64,000 nucleotides of DNA from Pseudomonadota bacterium. Lineage in GTDB: Bacteria; Pseudomonadota; Alphaproteobacteria; Micavibrionales; CSBR16-224. Where the stretch lies: contig CP053449.1 in assembly GCA_013285465.1 (NCBI GenBank), forward strand, positions 2,442,735 to 2,506,734, read 5' to 3'. The translations under genes and the position numbers were made by a program. The first letter of the stretch is position 1; every line of letters starts with the position of its first letter. The notes beneath the pieces were generated by a model that saw only the letters and a program-made list of their open reading frames with translations, had not been told where the DNA came from and did not search any database. Below, one piece after another: positions 44,990 through 52,850 of this stretch.

Positions 44990-45327
44990 AGGAAGACCGT
45001 TGCAATGATTATCTCGGCCATATCCGCGAGGCGGCCTCTGACTCATGCGATTTTATACGCGGCATGAGCCAAGAAGAATTTCTGGCAGATAAACGCACCC
45101 AGAAAGCCGTGATTATGAATCTGGTCATCATCGGCGAGGCCGCCACCAAGATCATGGATCAATATCCGGATTTTCCCGCGCAGCATCCACAAATTCCGTG
45201 GCGTAATATGCGCGGTATGCGCAACCGCATTGCGCACGGCTATTTTGATGTTGATTTGAACGTCGTTTGGGAGACCGTTCAGACGGCTCTTCCCGATTTG
45301 CTCGACAAATTAAACGCTATTGCATAG
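44986..45327 (+). CDS. hepT: HEPN-domain (DUF86) RNase toxin, HepT-type
   Basis: A 113-residue HEPN protein. The nuclease motif R-x4-H-x-Y is complete: R79, H84 and Y86 in RNRIAHGYF, Tyr being the residue modified by MntA in studied systems. The helical core IMNLVIIGEAATKIMD is typical for DUF86. Forms a toxin-antitoxin pair with the upstream gene; its role is presumably island maintenance or abortive phage defence. Confidence 0.87.
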   Translation: MKEDRCNDYLGHIREAASDSCDFIRGMSQEEFLADKRTQKAVIMNLVIIGEAATKIMDQYPDFPAQHPQIPWRNMRGMRNRIAHGYFDVDLNVVWETVQTALPDLLDKLNAIA

Positions 45328-45490
45328 ATAATCCGTTACTTTTGCGCTGTAATATGTGCCGGATGCGGCTTAGCAGTTCCCCGGTGATCCGCTTTGCCGG
45401 AGTGCCTTCCGGCAGCGCCTGATATTCGGCCAGCAGAATGCGGTAAAGCCTTTGCCGTGCAACACTTCGCGCAAGGCAAGCCCCGACACG
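45317..45490 (-). pseudogene. Unidentified coding remnant
   Basis: In the 244-bp gap after hepT the minus strand holds an open stretch without a start that reads RQRLYRILLAEYQALPEG and TPAKRITGELLSRIRHILQR before a stop at 45317. The composition looks coding but I cannot name the parent. It overlaps the end of hepT by a few bases. Probably debris of earlier insertion events. Confidence 0.3.
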
Positions 45491-45571
45491 CTTGCAACAA
45501 ATGCCACACGCTCCTTAAACTTCGCTGGGTAATTATTCCTCACTTACTGTCCGAATTTTTGGAACCACCTC

Positions 45572-46222
45572 TTAATAACTCTCCGCCAGAATCTCTTTAG
45601 CATCGGTATCTACCAAGTCCGCCGCTGTCAGCGCCGGAAAGCAGCGGAGATATTTCTCTACAATAAAGTAACCCAAAGAATAGCCGACCCAGCCGGGGAA
45701 TGTTTTGTTATCGCCAAAAAACCATGCGATATGGTCGTAGTCCTCATTTTCCAGTTCTTTAGACGATTTCTTAAGCCATGTTTTGATTTCACCCTCTACC
45801 AATGCGCAGCACCATTTCGGCACTTCACCCTTAAAGACCTGCAACGAGAAATGATCCGCAAGACCTTCTGTAACCAATGCCTCGCCAAGTGTCTTGCCGT
45901 ATCCGACTGTTTTCCAGCGGCAGGCATGGTGATATTCATGTGCCAATACTGCTGGCAGCTTTTCCTCTATAATCATATCCAAATCAGAACAGCCGGTATC
46001 AAAATAGATAAAGATCGTCGAGGCGCTTGTTGATCGGCCGCCGATGTATTCACCGGGCACAGTCGCCGCAGGCGCGTGCAAAAACACAATATCCAGATTA
46101 GTCTGCGGTAAAAAACGGTTAATCTCTGACAGCGCCTGAAGGCTAACCATCCGTATCTTTTCGGCCTGATCGTCTTGGAAATCGCCTACCGCATTCAAAA
46201 TATGTAGAGTTACACCATCCAT
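45572..46222 (-). CDS. DUF2268-like putative Zn-dependent protease
   Basis: A 216-residue protein with a zincin motif, LAHEYHHACRW, followed 20 residues later by EALVTEGLADHFS, giving H-E-x-x-H plus a downstream Glu. This matches the DUF2268 family of predicted zinc proteases. No signal peptide, so it should act in the cytoplasm. The ATG at 46222 lies next to the inverted repeat AAAACAG/CTGTTTT (46223-46238); a GTG at 46273 is an alternative. It is divergent from the kinase-led cargo operon and shares its upstream region. Confidence 0.65.
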   Translation of the reverse strand: MDGVTLHILNAVGDFQDDQAEKIRMVSLQALSEINRFLPQTNLDIVFLHAPAATVPGEYIGGRSTSASTIFIYFDTGCSDLDMIIEEKLPAVLAHEYHHACRWKTVGYGKTLGEALVTEGLADHFSLQVFKGEVPKWCCALVEGEIKTWLKKSSKELENEDYDHIAWFFGDNKTFPGWVGYSLGYFIVEKYLRCFPALTAADLVDTDAKEILAESY

Positions 46223-46312
46223 AAAACAGCTCTGTTTTATATGAAACTTCTCTGATGGTACGCTGACAACCACAGTTCACGCAATTACAATAATATTTTA
46301 GCCTAAAATAGA

Positions 46313-46341
46313 TTGGACTAATCATAATAATGAAGTATTAA
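46313..46341 (+). promoter_or_regulatory. Putative promoter of the cargo operon
   Basis: TTGGAC (46313-46318), 17 bp, TATTAA (46336-46341), 43 bp before the kinase start, in a very AT-rich stretch. Confidence 0.35.
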
Positions 46342-46384
46342 TAAATATTATGTATCATATGGACGGCTATTGATTGGAGAAGTT

Positions 46385-47005
46385 ATGCTGATTGCAATAG
46401 ACGGATTAGACGGGGTTGGAAAGACTTCGGTGATAGAGCTGCTTGCAAATGAGCAGGGCTGGATCAATATCGCCTCTGAAGTCAAAGATATGCGACAGAT
46501 TGTGCGTTCTGCACCGAAACATACTTCTGCTGTAAATCGCCTTCTTAATCTTGCTTTTCTGCGTCATATGTCCGACACGGCCAAGGAGTTTTTGAAAAAG
46601 GGGAAAACCGTTCTGCTGGACAGGTATACGCCCTCTCATAGTCACTATGCTAAAATTTTTAACAAAAAAGCGATTAAGGCTGGAGAGTTCCCGAACATTG
46701 ATCCGGCAGACCTCAACCTTGCCAAGCCGGACTTAGTTATCATTCTGAAGGTCAGGGAAAGTGTTCGCCAGACCCGGCTTGCGGCACGTGGAGAACAAAC
46801 GCCGCATGAATTGACACTTTCGAAAGAGCATAAAGTCAGAGAAGCCATACAAAAACGGCTGGAAAAAGATGCGGACATCGTGATTGATACCTCGGATTTA
46901 AGCGTGAAAGAGACCGCTGAACTCATCAAGAAGCATATTGAGGATTATAAAAATTCACCAAAGAAAAAGCCGAATACCGCAAAACCTCGTAACCCGGAAG
47001 TTTAA
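46385..47005 (+). CDS. Thymidylate-kinase-like P-loop nucleotide kinase
   Basis: A 206-residue P-loop kinase of the dTMP-kinase fold: P-loop IDGLDGVGKTS (residues 5-15), the D-R-Y motif in VLLDRYTPSHS and a lid-like segment RLAARGEQTPHE. A full housekeeping Tmk is encoded at 59706-60422, so this copy probably phosphorylates another nucleotide. It opens a six-gene operon; the next ATG follows its stop codon directly. Start chosen at the ATG behind TTGGAGAAG. Its C-terminus is Lys/Pro-rich. Substrate unknown. Confidence 0.75.
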   Translation: MLIAIDGLDGVGKTSVIELLANEQGWINIASEVKDMRQIVRSAPKHTSAVNRLLNLAFLRHMSDTAKEFLKKGKTVLLDRYTPSHSHYAKIFNKKAIKAGEFPNIDPADLNLAKPDLVIILKVRESVRQTRLAARGEQTPHELTLSKEHKVREAIQKRLEKDADIVIDTSDLSVKETAELIKKHIEDYKNSPKKKPNTAKPRNPEV

Positions 47006-48145
47006 ATGGCGACCCCATTATCCATACAGCCGCCGATTCTGCGTCACGCTTCCTGGATTGTCGTCAACAGTATCCAAGGATGCCCCAAAAGCTGCGCATA
47101 TTGCTTTCTGACGCCGATAGGGCAAACAGGGGTTGCGCCACAGGAGGTATGCTCTCCAAGTGAAGCTATACGTCTTCTTGTGCAAAATAAACACTATACG
47201 CCTGAAACCCCCATCTGCTTCTTTACCAGTACCGACCCGTTTGCAACACCGTTTGTTGAGCAGAAGCTTAAAGAGGCTTTGGACGAGTTTATCAGAGCAG
47301 AGTTAAAAAATCCGGTCTGCTTCGTCACTAAATGTTGTCCGTCAAAAGCCATTATCCCGACGCTCGAAAAAATGATGGCGCAGAGTATTCCGGTTATTCC
47401 CTACATCAGCTATTCGGGATTGAATAACAAGATTGAACGTGGTGTGATTGCAGAAAAGAACAGAGCAGCGTTTCCGTTTTTCAAAGATATCGGGCTACCA
47501 GTTATCCACTATTGGCGGCCTTTGTTGCCGCAGAATAGTACGCTGGATGTTTTAACAGCGGTTGGCGAATATGTATCTCAATACGCAAAGGCATCTGTTA
47601 TCACAGGATTGAAACTGTATAAAGAAATGCAGGAACAAATTCCTTTCTGGCCACAAGTGCAAGAACGTATGGACGAAGCTGTCAAAGCCGAATGCGTCTG
47701 GCCGAAAAACGCGCTGGAAAAAACCTATGAGATTGCAGCTCGGCTGGGATTACCTGTTTATCAGTCAAATAGCTGCGCTCTTAATTACGTTCTTGGACGT
47801 GAAGATAAAAATGCGTTCTGGGGTAGCAACGTCTGCACCGATCATAACAAATGCCCTCCTTTTCAGCGCGAAAAATGCAGGGCATTCTATGCGAAAAGAA
47901 ATATAAATAAGGCTGATGTTATCAACTTTCTTGCACGGTTAAAAATAGATGCAGATGAGAGAAATGTTGATGTATCACATGATCAGACACCGGTTGTGCG
48001 CTTAACGGGGCTAAAGGTGGATACTGCCGCAATTGCAACGTTGCGCGAGCAATTGAACGCTGTCATTGAAACAAAGTTCGACCGTGGTTATTATTGGGGT
48101 GCTTCCATAGCGGGAGAAAAACCTTTCGTGGTCGAGGATGATTGA
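47006..48145 (+). CDS. Radical SAM enzyme of unknown substrate
   Basis: A 379-residue radical SAM protein. The 4Fe-4S site is C26-x3-C30-x2-C33 (IQGCPKSCAYCFLTP). The middle part resembles the spore-photoproduct-lyase-like branch (CFFTSTDPFATP, CFVTKCCPSKAII, IPYISYSGLN). Near the C-terminus C277, C283 and C291, with Cys at about 255, could bind a second cluster or a metal. Placed between a nucleotide kinase and a MazG-like protein, it may act on a nucleotide, which is inference only. It overlaps the next gene by 8 bp. Confidence 0.82.
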   Translation: MATPLSIQPPILRHASWIVVNSIQGCPKSCAYCFLTPIGQTGVAPQEVCSPSEAIRLLVQNKHYTPETPICFFTSTDPFATPFVEQKLKEALDEFIRAELKNPVCFVTKCCPSKAIIPTLEKMMAQSIPVIPYISYSGLNNKIERGVIAEKNRAAFPFFKDIGLPVIHYWRPLLPQNSTLDVLTAVGEYVSQYAKASVITGLKLYKEMQEQIPFWPQVQERMDEAVKAECVWPKNALEKTYEIAARLGLPVYQSNSCALNYVLGREDKNAFWGSNVCTDHNKCPPFQREKCRAFYAKRNINKADVINFLARLKIDADERNVDVSHDQTPVVRLTGLKVDTAAIATLREQLNAVIETKFDRGYYWGASIAGEKPFVVEDD

Positions 48146-48806
48146 AGAAAAAGCTATAGACGGATTTTTATATAGTGCAAAAGCGTTGCATAACGCTTTT
48201 CAGGATACATCCGTTTGCTCTTGGAATTTGCAGGATATTGTTTCCGAGTTGTGTATCCAGACAGGGCATCTGGTTCAGGCAACTGGCAAGAATTCCTTGA
48301 TGGATGAAAAAGGCCGCAACCTTTCTCACCTTGGAGATGAAGCCGCCGATGTTCTCTTGCAAGTGCTTGTGCTGTCGTATCTCTTCCCAATGGATTGGCG
48401 TAAAGTACGTCTGAGGGCAAGCGAGATGAATACCGCTTCGGAAGATCAACTCTTGAAATCCATTGTGCAGGGAGGACTCCAGCTTCTTGAATCGTCTCTG
48501 CGGATTAGCGGTAAACGCTTTCCACAAGCGCGGCACGCAAGTTATGGCGGAGAAGAAGGGTTCTTTTCAAAAACGCTTTCAGATATTGCAGCCTGTTTGT
48601 TAGCGCTTGTTGATAGATGTAATGCGGACATAGCCGCCGAGTTTGCCACTATGGAAAAATCAGCGAGAGAATTTCTTTCCATTTATACTGAGTACGAGAA
48701 AGAAGTCCATAACTTAGCCCTTGATATATCTAGAATTGACCATAAAATACAAGAAAAACTAAAACAACTTCATAAAGATAACGAGAGAGAAGATGGCACT
48801 GATTGA
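48138..48806 (+). CDS. MazG-like protein
   Basis: A 222-residue helical protein with a MazG/NTP-pyrophosphohydrolase-like core: SELCIQTGHLVQ (E37) and LGDEAADVLLQVLVLSYL (E68-x-x-D71). The second acid of the first ExxE pair is Ile, so the site is degenerate and catalysis is uncertain. The C-terminal 60 residues form a charged, coiled-coil-like helix. It overlaps both neighbours. Possible role: hydrolysis or binding of a (modified) nucleoside triphosphate; alternatively a structural partner. Confidence 0.6.
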   Translation: MIEEKAIDGFLYSAKALHNAFQDTSVCSWNLQDIVSELCIQTGHLVQATGKNSLMDEKGRNLSHLGDEAADVLLQVLVLSYLFPMDWRKVRLRASEMNTASEDQLLKSIVQGGLQLLESSLRISGKRFPQARHASYGGEEGFFSKTLSDIAACLLALVDRCNADIAAEFATMEKSAREFLSIYTEYEKEVHNLALDISRIDHKIQEKLKQLHKDNEREDGTD

Positions 48807-49458
48807 CGTTTACACAGACAGAAACGAACCTGCGGGCTATACGGTTGAGAAGAAAGAAGCTCATGCCAAAGGCTTATGGCATAGAGTCTTTACCTGTCTC
48901 GTCATCAATACCGACAATAAAACAGCATTTCTTCAAAAGAAAACACCCGGGCGCTACTCGTTCGACAGGCCGGATCACATGGATGTTACTGTCGGCGGTC
49001 ACTATGAAGCGGGAGAAAGCATAGAAGCAGGCGTGAGAGAAATGGAGGAAGAAATAGGCCTCAAAGTGCCTTTTGAGCAGCTTGTTTCACTAGGGCAGCG
49101 TCAAACATCTGTTATCCTTGCCGAAGACTACGATAACAACGAATTTCAGCACATTTTTCTGCTGCCCACGAAAACCAAGATTACCGAGTTTAAATACACA
49201 GATACCGAAGTGCGTGGCATCGTGGAGGTTCCGTTGATCGAAGGCATCAAGCTCATGCGCGGGGAAATCGCTGAATTGAAAGTGGAAGGTTGCTTCGTTA
49301 ACCCTGAAAAGCCTGAAGGTAAAGAAGTCGTCGACATGACGATAACCATGGAAGACTTTGTTCCGGCTTATCTCAAGACAGATGAATTCATGATCCGCTT
49401 GTTTGTTGCGGCACATCGCTATTTTCAGGGTGAAGATCCCAGTTTCATCTATTGGTGA
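48793..49458 (+). CDS. Nudix hydrolase (IPP isomerase-like subgroup)
   Basis: A 221-residue Nudix protein with a complete Nudix box at residues 69-91: GHYEAGE followed by REMEEEIGL, matching G-x5-E-x7-R-E-U-x-E-E-x-G-U. The flanking VTVGGHYEAGES resembles the isopentenyl-diphosphate-isomerase-like Nudix group that hydrolyses nucleoside or sugar diphosphates. It overlaps the MazG-like gene by 14 bp, and the next start lies 8 bp beyond its stop. Substrate unknown; presumably a diphosphate-linked intermediate of the cluster. Confidence 0.85.
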   Translation: MALIDVYTDRNEPAGYTVEKKEAHAKGLWHRVFTCLVINTDNKTAFLQKKTPGRYSFDRPDHMDVTVGGHYEAGESIEAGVREMEEEIGLKVPFEQLVSLGQRQTSVILAEDYDNNEFQHIFLLPTKTKITEFKYTDTEVRGIVEVPLIEGIKLMRGEIAELKVEGCFVNPEKPEGKEVVDMTITMEDFVPAYLKTDEFMIRLFVAAHRYFQGEDPSFIYW

Positions 49459-49466
49459 TTTTTGAA

Positions 49467-50333
49467 ATGACCAGTGTTGTTGTTGTCATTCAGGCTGGAG
49501 GTGATGGAACAAGGCTTTGGCCTTTATCCACGACAAAACGTCCCAAGCAATTCTTAAAAACTGGCAAATATAGCTTTTTTCAGCAAACTGTTCAACGTGC
49601 ACAGAAATTACGTGAAAGGTTCGATGTACGTTTTGTCGTACTTGGTAATGATCACACAAAAGGCTTGCTTTTGAAGCAATGTCGAGAAGTTGACTTTGTG
49701 CCGGATGATATCCTGATACAACCCTGCAACCGTAACACGGCCCCCGCCCTTATTGGTGTGGCGGCGTATATTGAAATGGTCTATGGGAGCAAGATCCCGA
49801 CCTGTTTCATGCCATGCGACCATGTTTTTGGGGATAGCAGTACTGTCTGTCGTCATCTAGCGGAAGCTGTCAGGCTTACCGAAGAAAAGGCATTCGTTTC
49901 CCTTGTGGTTAACCCTGAAAAGTATAACAGCCAATATGGATACTACTTTGGAAGTGCGGATACATCGGAAGCGTTTTTTGTCGCCCGCCCTTCTTTGGGT
50001 GTATTTGGTCAGATGAAAGAAAAAGGCCTTCACCCTTTCTGGGATTGCGGTGTATTTGTCACGACAGCGAGTTTCTTGCTGGGGAAAGCAGTTGAGGGAG
50101 ATAGAGATTTTGCGCGGCGTTGTAAGGAAACTGTTCGTCAGGCAGTTAAATCTGATTTGTTTCTGATATTCAACCCCGTGCTTTACAAGGTACTTCCTTC
50201 TGTTCCCATTACAACCCTTGTTATGCAGAAGCTGGAAAAAATCGGAATAGTTCCCTTATCAACGACTTGGACAGATATAGGGAATTGGGCATCTTTCCTA
50301 GGCTGGTACTTTAAGGCCGGGTGGCGAAAATGA
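49467..50333 (+). CDS. Mannose-1-phosphate guanylyltransferase-like nucleotidyltransferase
   Basis: A 288-residue nucleotidyltransferase. The signature is IQAGGDGTRLWPLSTTKRPK followed by QFL at residues 8-30, with NRNTAPALIGVAAY and MPCDHVF further on, as in ManC-type enzymes. It is shorter than ManC (about 350 residues without the isomerase domain) and has Asp for the usual Ser in GGSGTRLW. It therefore activates a sugar 1-phosphate, perhaps with GTP; the sugar is not known. The ATG at 49467 gives the canonical start; the frame extends five codons upstream. Overlaps the epimerase by 4 bp. Confidence 0.78.
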   Translation: MTSVVVVIQAGGDGTRLWPLSTTKRPKQFLKTGKYSFFQQTVQRAQKLRERFDVRFVVLGNDHTKGLLLKQCREVDFVPDDILIQPCNRNTAPALIGVAAYIEMVYGSKIPTCFMPCDHVFGDSSTVCRHLAEAVRLTEEKAFVSLVVNPEKYNSQYGYYFGSADTSEAFFVARPSLGVFGQMKEKGLHPFWDCGVFVTTASFLLGKAVEGDRDFARRCKETVRQAVKSDLFLIFNPVLYKVLPSVPITTLVMQKLEKIGIVPLSTTWTDIGNWASFLGWYFKAGWRK

Positions 50334-51481
50334 AAGTAGCCGTCCTTATCGGAACACGCCCGGATGCCATCAAAATGGCTCCGCTTGTCCTGCGCATGCA
50401 ACAGAAAGAAAGCGGTTTTGAGGCCATTGTCATTTCAACGGGGCAGCATAGAGATTTGTTGGGACACGGATTGGAGTGCTTTGGCATTGCCCCCGATGTT
50501 GATTTGGCCGTCATGCGTGATAATGACGATTTGCACAGCCTGACTGGACGTATGATACCCGCGATAGCGTCTGTACTTGAAAAAGAGAGGCCGGATATTG
50601 TCCTTGTGCATGGGGATACGACTACAGCACTTTCTGCGGCTTTGGCAGCATTTTATGTCCAAACTCCCGTCGGACACGTAGAAGCAGGCCTCACAACGGG
50701 AAACAAAAATACTCCGTATCCCGAAGAAGTAAACCGCCGCCTTATATCAAGAATAGCAGATATCCATTTTGCACCGACTTTTCTTGCTAAAAGTAACCTT
50801 ATGCGTTCTGGTATTGAAGAAGGCCGAATAGCCGTGACGGGTAACACTCTTATTGATGCCGTTCAGTATATAGAGAAAACGTTTCCCGGGGATAATGGTC
50901 CCAAACAGGGAAAGATGGTTCTGGTTACATGCCATCGCAGAGAGAAGTCGGATAGTGATTTATTAGGCATTTATGATGCTATGTGCCGCATAGCAGATGA
51001 TCAGTCACAGCCCGATATAGTTTTTATTCTGCACAAAAGGAAAGAGCAAAGGTCGTTTTTTTTGCTGAGAGACAAGACGCATCCGCGTATAAGGATGATC
51101 GAACCCCTAGAATATTCGCAATTTATAAATCTCCTAAAAGACGCAGATGTTATCTTAACGGATTCAGGTGGAATACAGGAAGAAGCTTCTTATTTCAGTA
51201 AGCCGCTTGTTATTTTAAGAAACGAAACTGAACGTACAGAAATTTTAGAAAGTCAGCTTGTCAAGGTTGTTGGTTACAGATCAACGGACATCGTGGACCA
51301 CACCTGTCGATTTCTTGCAGAAATCGATATTCAAGTTTCTGCGAAAATATCAAGCGCATGTATCTTTGGTGATGGGGTTGCTTGTGATCGAATTGTCAAA
51401 GCGTTGCGTAACTGGAAACGTGGCCATCATTTATTTCTGTCCACGAGCGAGGAATTTCACCCTGTGTCAACCCCCGTTTAG
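50330..51481 (+). CDS. Non-hydrolysing UDP-GlcNAc 2-epimerase-like
   Basis: A 383-residue GT-B-fold epimerase of the WecB type. Motifs: LIGTRPDAIKMAPLV, ISTGQHRDLL, VHGDTTTALSAALAAF, GHVEAGLTTG and YPEEVNRRLI, and ILTDSGGIQEEASYF. WecB interconverts UDP-GlcNAc and UDP-ManNAc. In this operon, without glycosyltransferases or polymer export genes, it may act on a non-standard nucleotide sugar. It is the last gene of the six; IS debris follows within 30 bp. An in-frame GTG at 50321 is an alternative start. Confidence 0.85.
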   Translation: MKVAVLIGTRPDAIKMAPLVLRMQQKESGFEAIVISTGQHRDLLGHGLECFGIAPDVDLAVMRDNDDLHSLTGRMIPAIASVLEKERPDIVLVHGDTTTALSAALAAFYVQTPVGHVEAGLTTGNKNTPYPEEVNRRLISRIADIHFAPTFLAKSNLMRSGIEEGRIAVTGNTLIDAVQYIEKTFPGDNGPKQGKMVLVTCHRREKSDSDLLGIYDAMCRIADDQSQPDIVFILHKRKEQRSFFLLRDKTHPRIRMIEPLEYSQFINLLKDADVILTDSGGIQEEASYFSKPLVILRNETERTEILESQLVKVVGYRSTDIVDHTCRFLAEIDIQVSAKISSACIFGDGVACDRIVKALRNWKRGHHLFLSTSEEFHPVSTPV

Positions 51482-51507
51482 GTGTCCAGTTTTAGAGTTA
51501 TAATTTA

Positions 51508-51615
51508 TCAGCTTGTGCGGTTTAAAGGAAGGCGGCGGATGTGTTTGTATAGATACCGCCATTGCTCGGTCAGGATCTGCGCTTCTTTTATTGTGTCCCC
51601 GTAATGCCTGAGCTA
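51508..51615 (-). pseudogene. IS3-family transposase C-terminal remnant
   Basis: The minus strand reads LRHYGDTIKEAQILTEQWRY before a stop at 51508. It resembles the C-terminal region of IS3-type OrfB, where K/R-E-A-Q-x-L-I-E-Q-W-R precedes the R-P-H-S-x-L box; that box has decayed here. No start codon, no inverted repeats seen. It marks the 3' border of the cargo operon. Confidence 0.4.
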
Positions 51616-51959
51616 GAGACAGCTGTTTGAGGTCATTTTCCGTCACCCTGTATATCTTCTAAATGCCAGTCATTTGTCTCTTCTCCCTTTCTAAAGCTTG
51701 CCTATCGCCGCTGACCGGCGCGGTCGTCTCTTATGTGCGAACCTGACGGCATGCGCCCTGCGGCGCAACGCTCAGCTAGCGGTTTCTTCCCCGGCTGTGC
51801 CTTCCTCGCGGAAAACAAGAAACAGCCCGCTTTTACGCGTCCTTCACTTTGTTGCGGCTCCTTTGGAGTGCGCCTTTGGCTTGGCCTGCCGTCTATCGGT
51901 TGCCATGAGACGGCCGCGGCGGTCGCGGCCAACAAACGCCAAGCAAAGGTAAGAAGACA
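51616..51959. other. GC-rich leader upstream of ardC
   Basis: About 340 bp without a gene I can support. The second half is strikingly GC-rich (GGCCGCGGCGGTCGCGGCC near 51912-51930 is nearly palindromic) compared with the AT-rich operon before it. Small frames exist on both strands but none has a ribosome site and coding look. It probably holds the ardC promoter and regulatory structure. Confidence 0.4.
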
Positions 51960-52850
51960 ATGACAAAACAACATTCAGATATTTACAGCCGGGTAACGCA
52001 GAACATCATCACCGCCATCGAGAAAGGCGCAGGCGACTGGCAAATGCCCTGGCATCAAGCCGGATCAGGCCTCAACCGCCCGAACAACATCAACACCGGC
52101 AATCACTATCGCGGCATCAATATCCTGAACCTCTGGGTATCAGCCCAAGCACAAGGCTTCAGCACCGGAACATGGGGAACCTATAAGCAATGGAAAGAGA
52201 AAGACTGCCAAGTCCGCAAAGGCGAAAAATCCTCTCTCGTCATCTTCTACAAAACAGACGAGATCGAAAACACCGATGGTGAGCTTGAAACAAGATATAT
52301 CGCCAGAGCCTCTTACGTCTTTAACGCCGATCAGGTCGATGGCTATCAAGCGCCGCCAGCACCCACACCGGAACCGGTCGAAACTATCGATAATGTCGAG
52401 CAGTTCGTCAAACACACCAATGCAACAATCAAGCATACCGGCAACAGCGCCTTTTACCGTCCGGCAGATGACAGCATCACGATGCCCGAGCAAAGCCGCT
52501 TTCTCGGATCAAAGACCAGCACAGCAACAGAAGCCTATTACTCCACGCTGCTGCATGAACTGTCACACTGGACAGGTGCAAAGCACCGTCTGGACAGAAC
52601 ATTCGGCAAACGCTTCGGCGATAATGCCTATGCGGTGGAAGAACTGGTCGCGGAACTGAGTGCAGCATTCCTCTGTGCCGATCTCGGTATCACAGTAGAA
52701 CCGAGAAAAGACCACGCAGCATATCTTGAGAACTGGCTGACAGTCCTCAAAGCCGACAAGAAAGCGATCTTCACCGCCGCAAGTCAGGCAGCGAAAGCAG
52801 CAGACTTTCTGAAAGCCCTGCAACCTCAAACGCAACAGGAGGCGGCTTAG
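51960..52850 (+). CDS. ardC: ArdC-like antirestriction protein
   Basis: A 296-residue protein of the ArdC type. The N-terminal part (residues 5-125) is the ssDNA-binding DUF1738 domain (YSRVTQNIITAIEKGAGDWQ, NHYRGINILNLW, KGEKSSLVIFYK). The C-terminal part is a zincin with H-E-x-x-H in LLHELSHWTGAKHRLDR. ArdC proteins protect incoming plasmid DNA from restriction and are typical of mobile elements. It is the last gene of the island before the right border. Confidence 0.87.
   Translation: MTKQHSDIYSRVTQNIITAIEKGAGDWQMPWHQAGSGLNRPNNINTGNHYRGINILNLWVSAQAQGFSTGTWGTYKQWKEKDCQVRKGEKSSLVIFYKTDEIENTDGELETRYIARASYVFNADQVDGYQAPPAPTPEPVETIDNVEQFVKHTNATIKHTGNSAFYRPADDSITMPEQSRFLGSKTSTATEAYYSTLLHELSHWTGAKHRLDRTFGKRFGDNAYAVEELVAELSAAFLCADLGITVEPRKDHAAYLENWLTVLKADKKAIFTAASQAAKAADFLKALQPQTQQEAA

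Noticed and set aside
46385-48145. Viperin-type operon (radical SAM plus nucleotide kinase)
   Set aside because: The radical SAM motif and following sequence (C-P-K-S-C-A-Y-C-F-L-T-P, DPFATP) do not match viperins, and the remaining four genes have no counterpart in viperin loci.
51698-51974. Overlapping small frames on both strands before ardC
   Set aside because: Cys/Arg/Ser-rich translations in a GC-rich stretch, no ribosome sites and no recognisable motif; more likely a noncoding leader.
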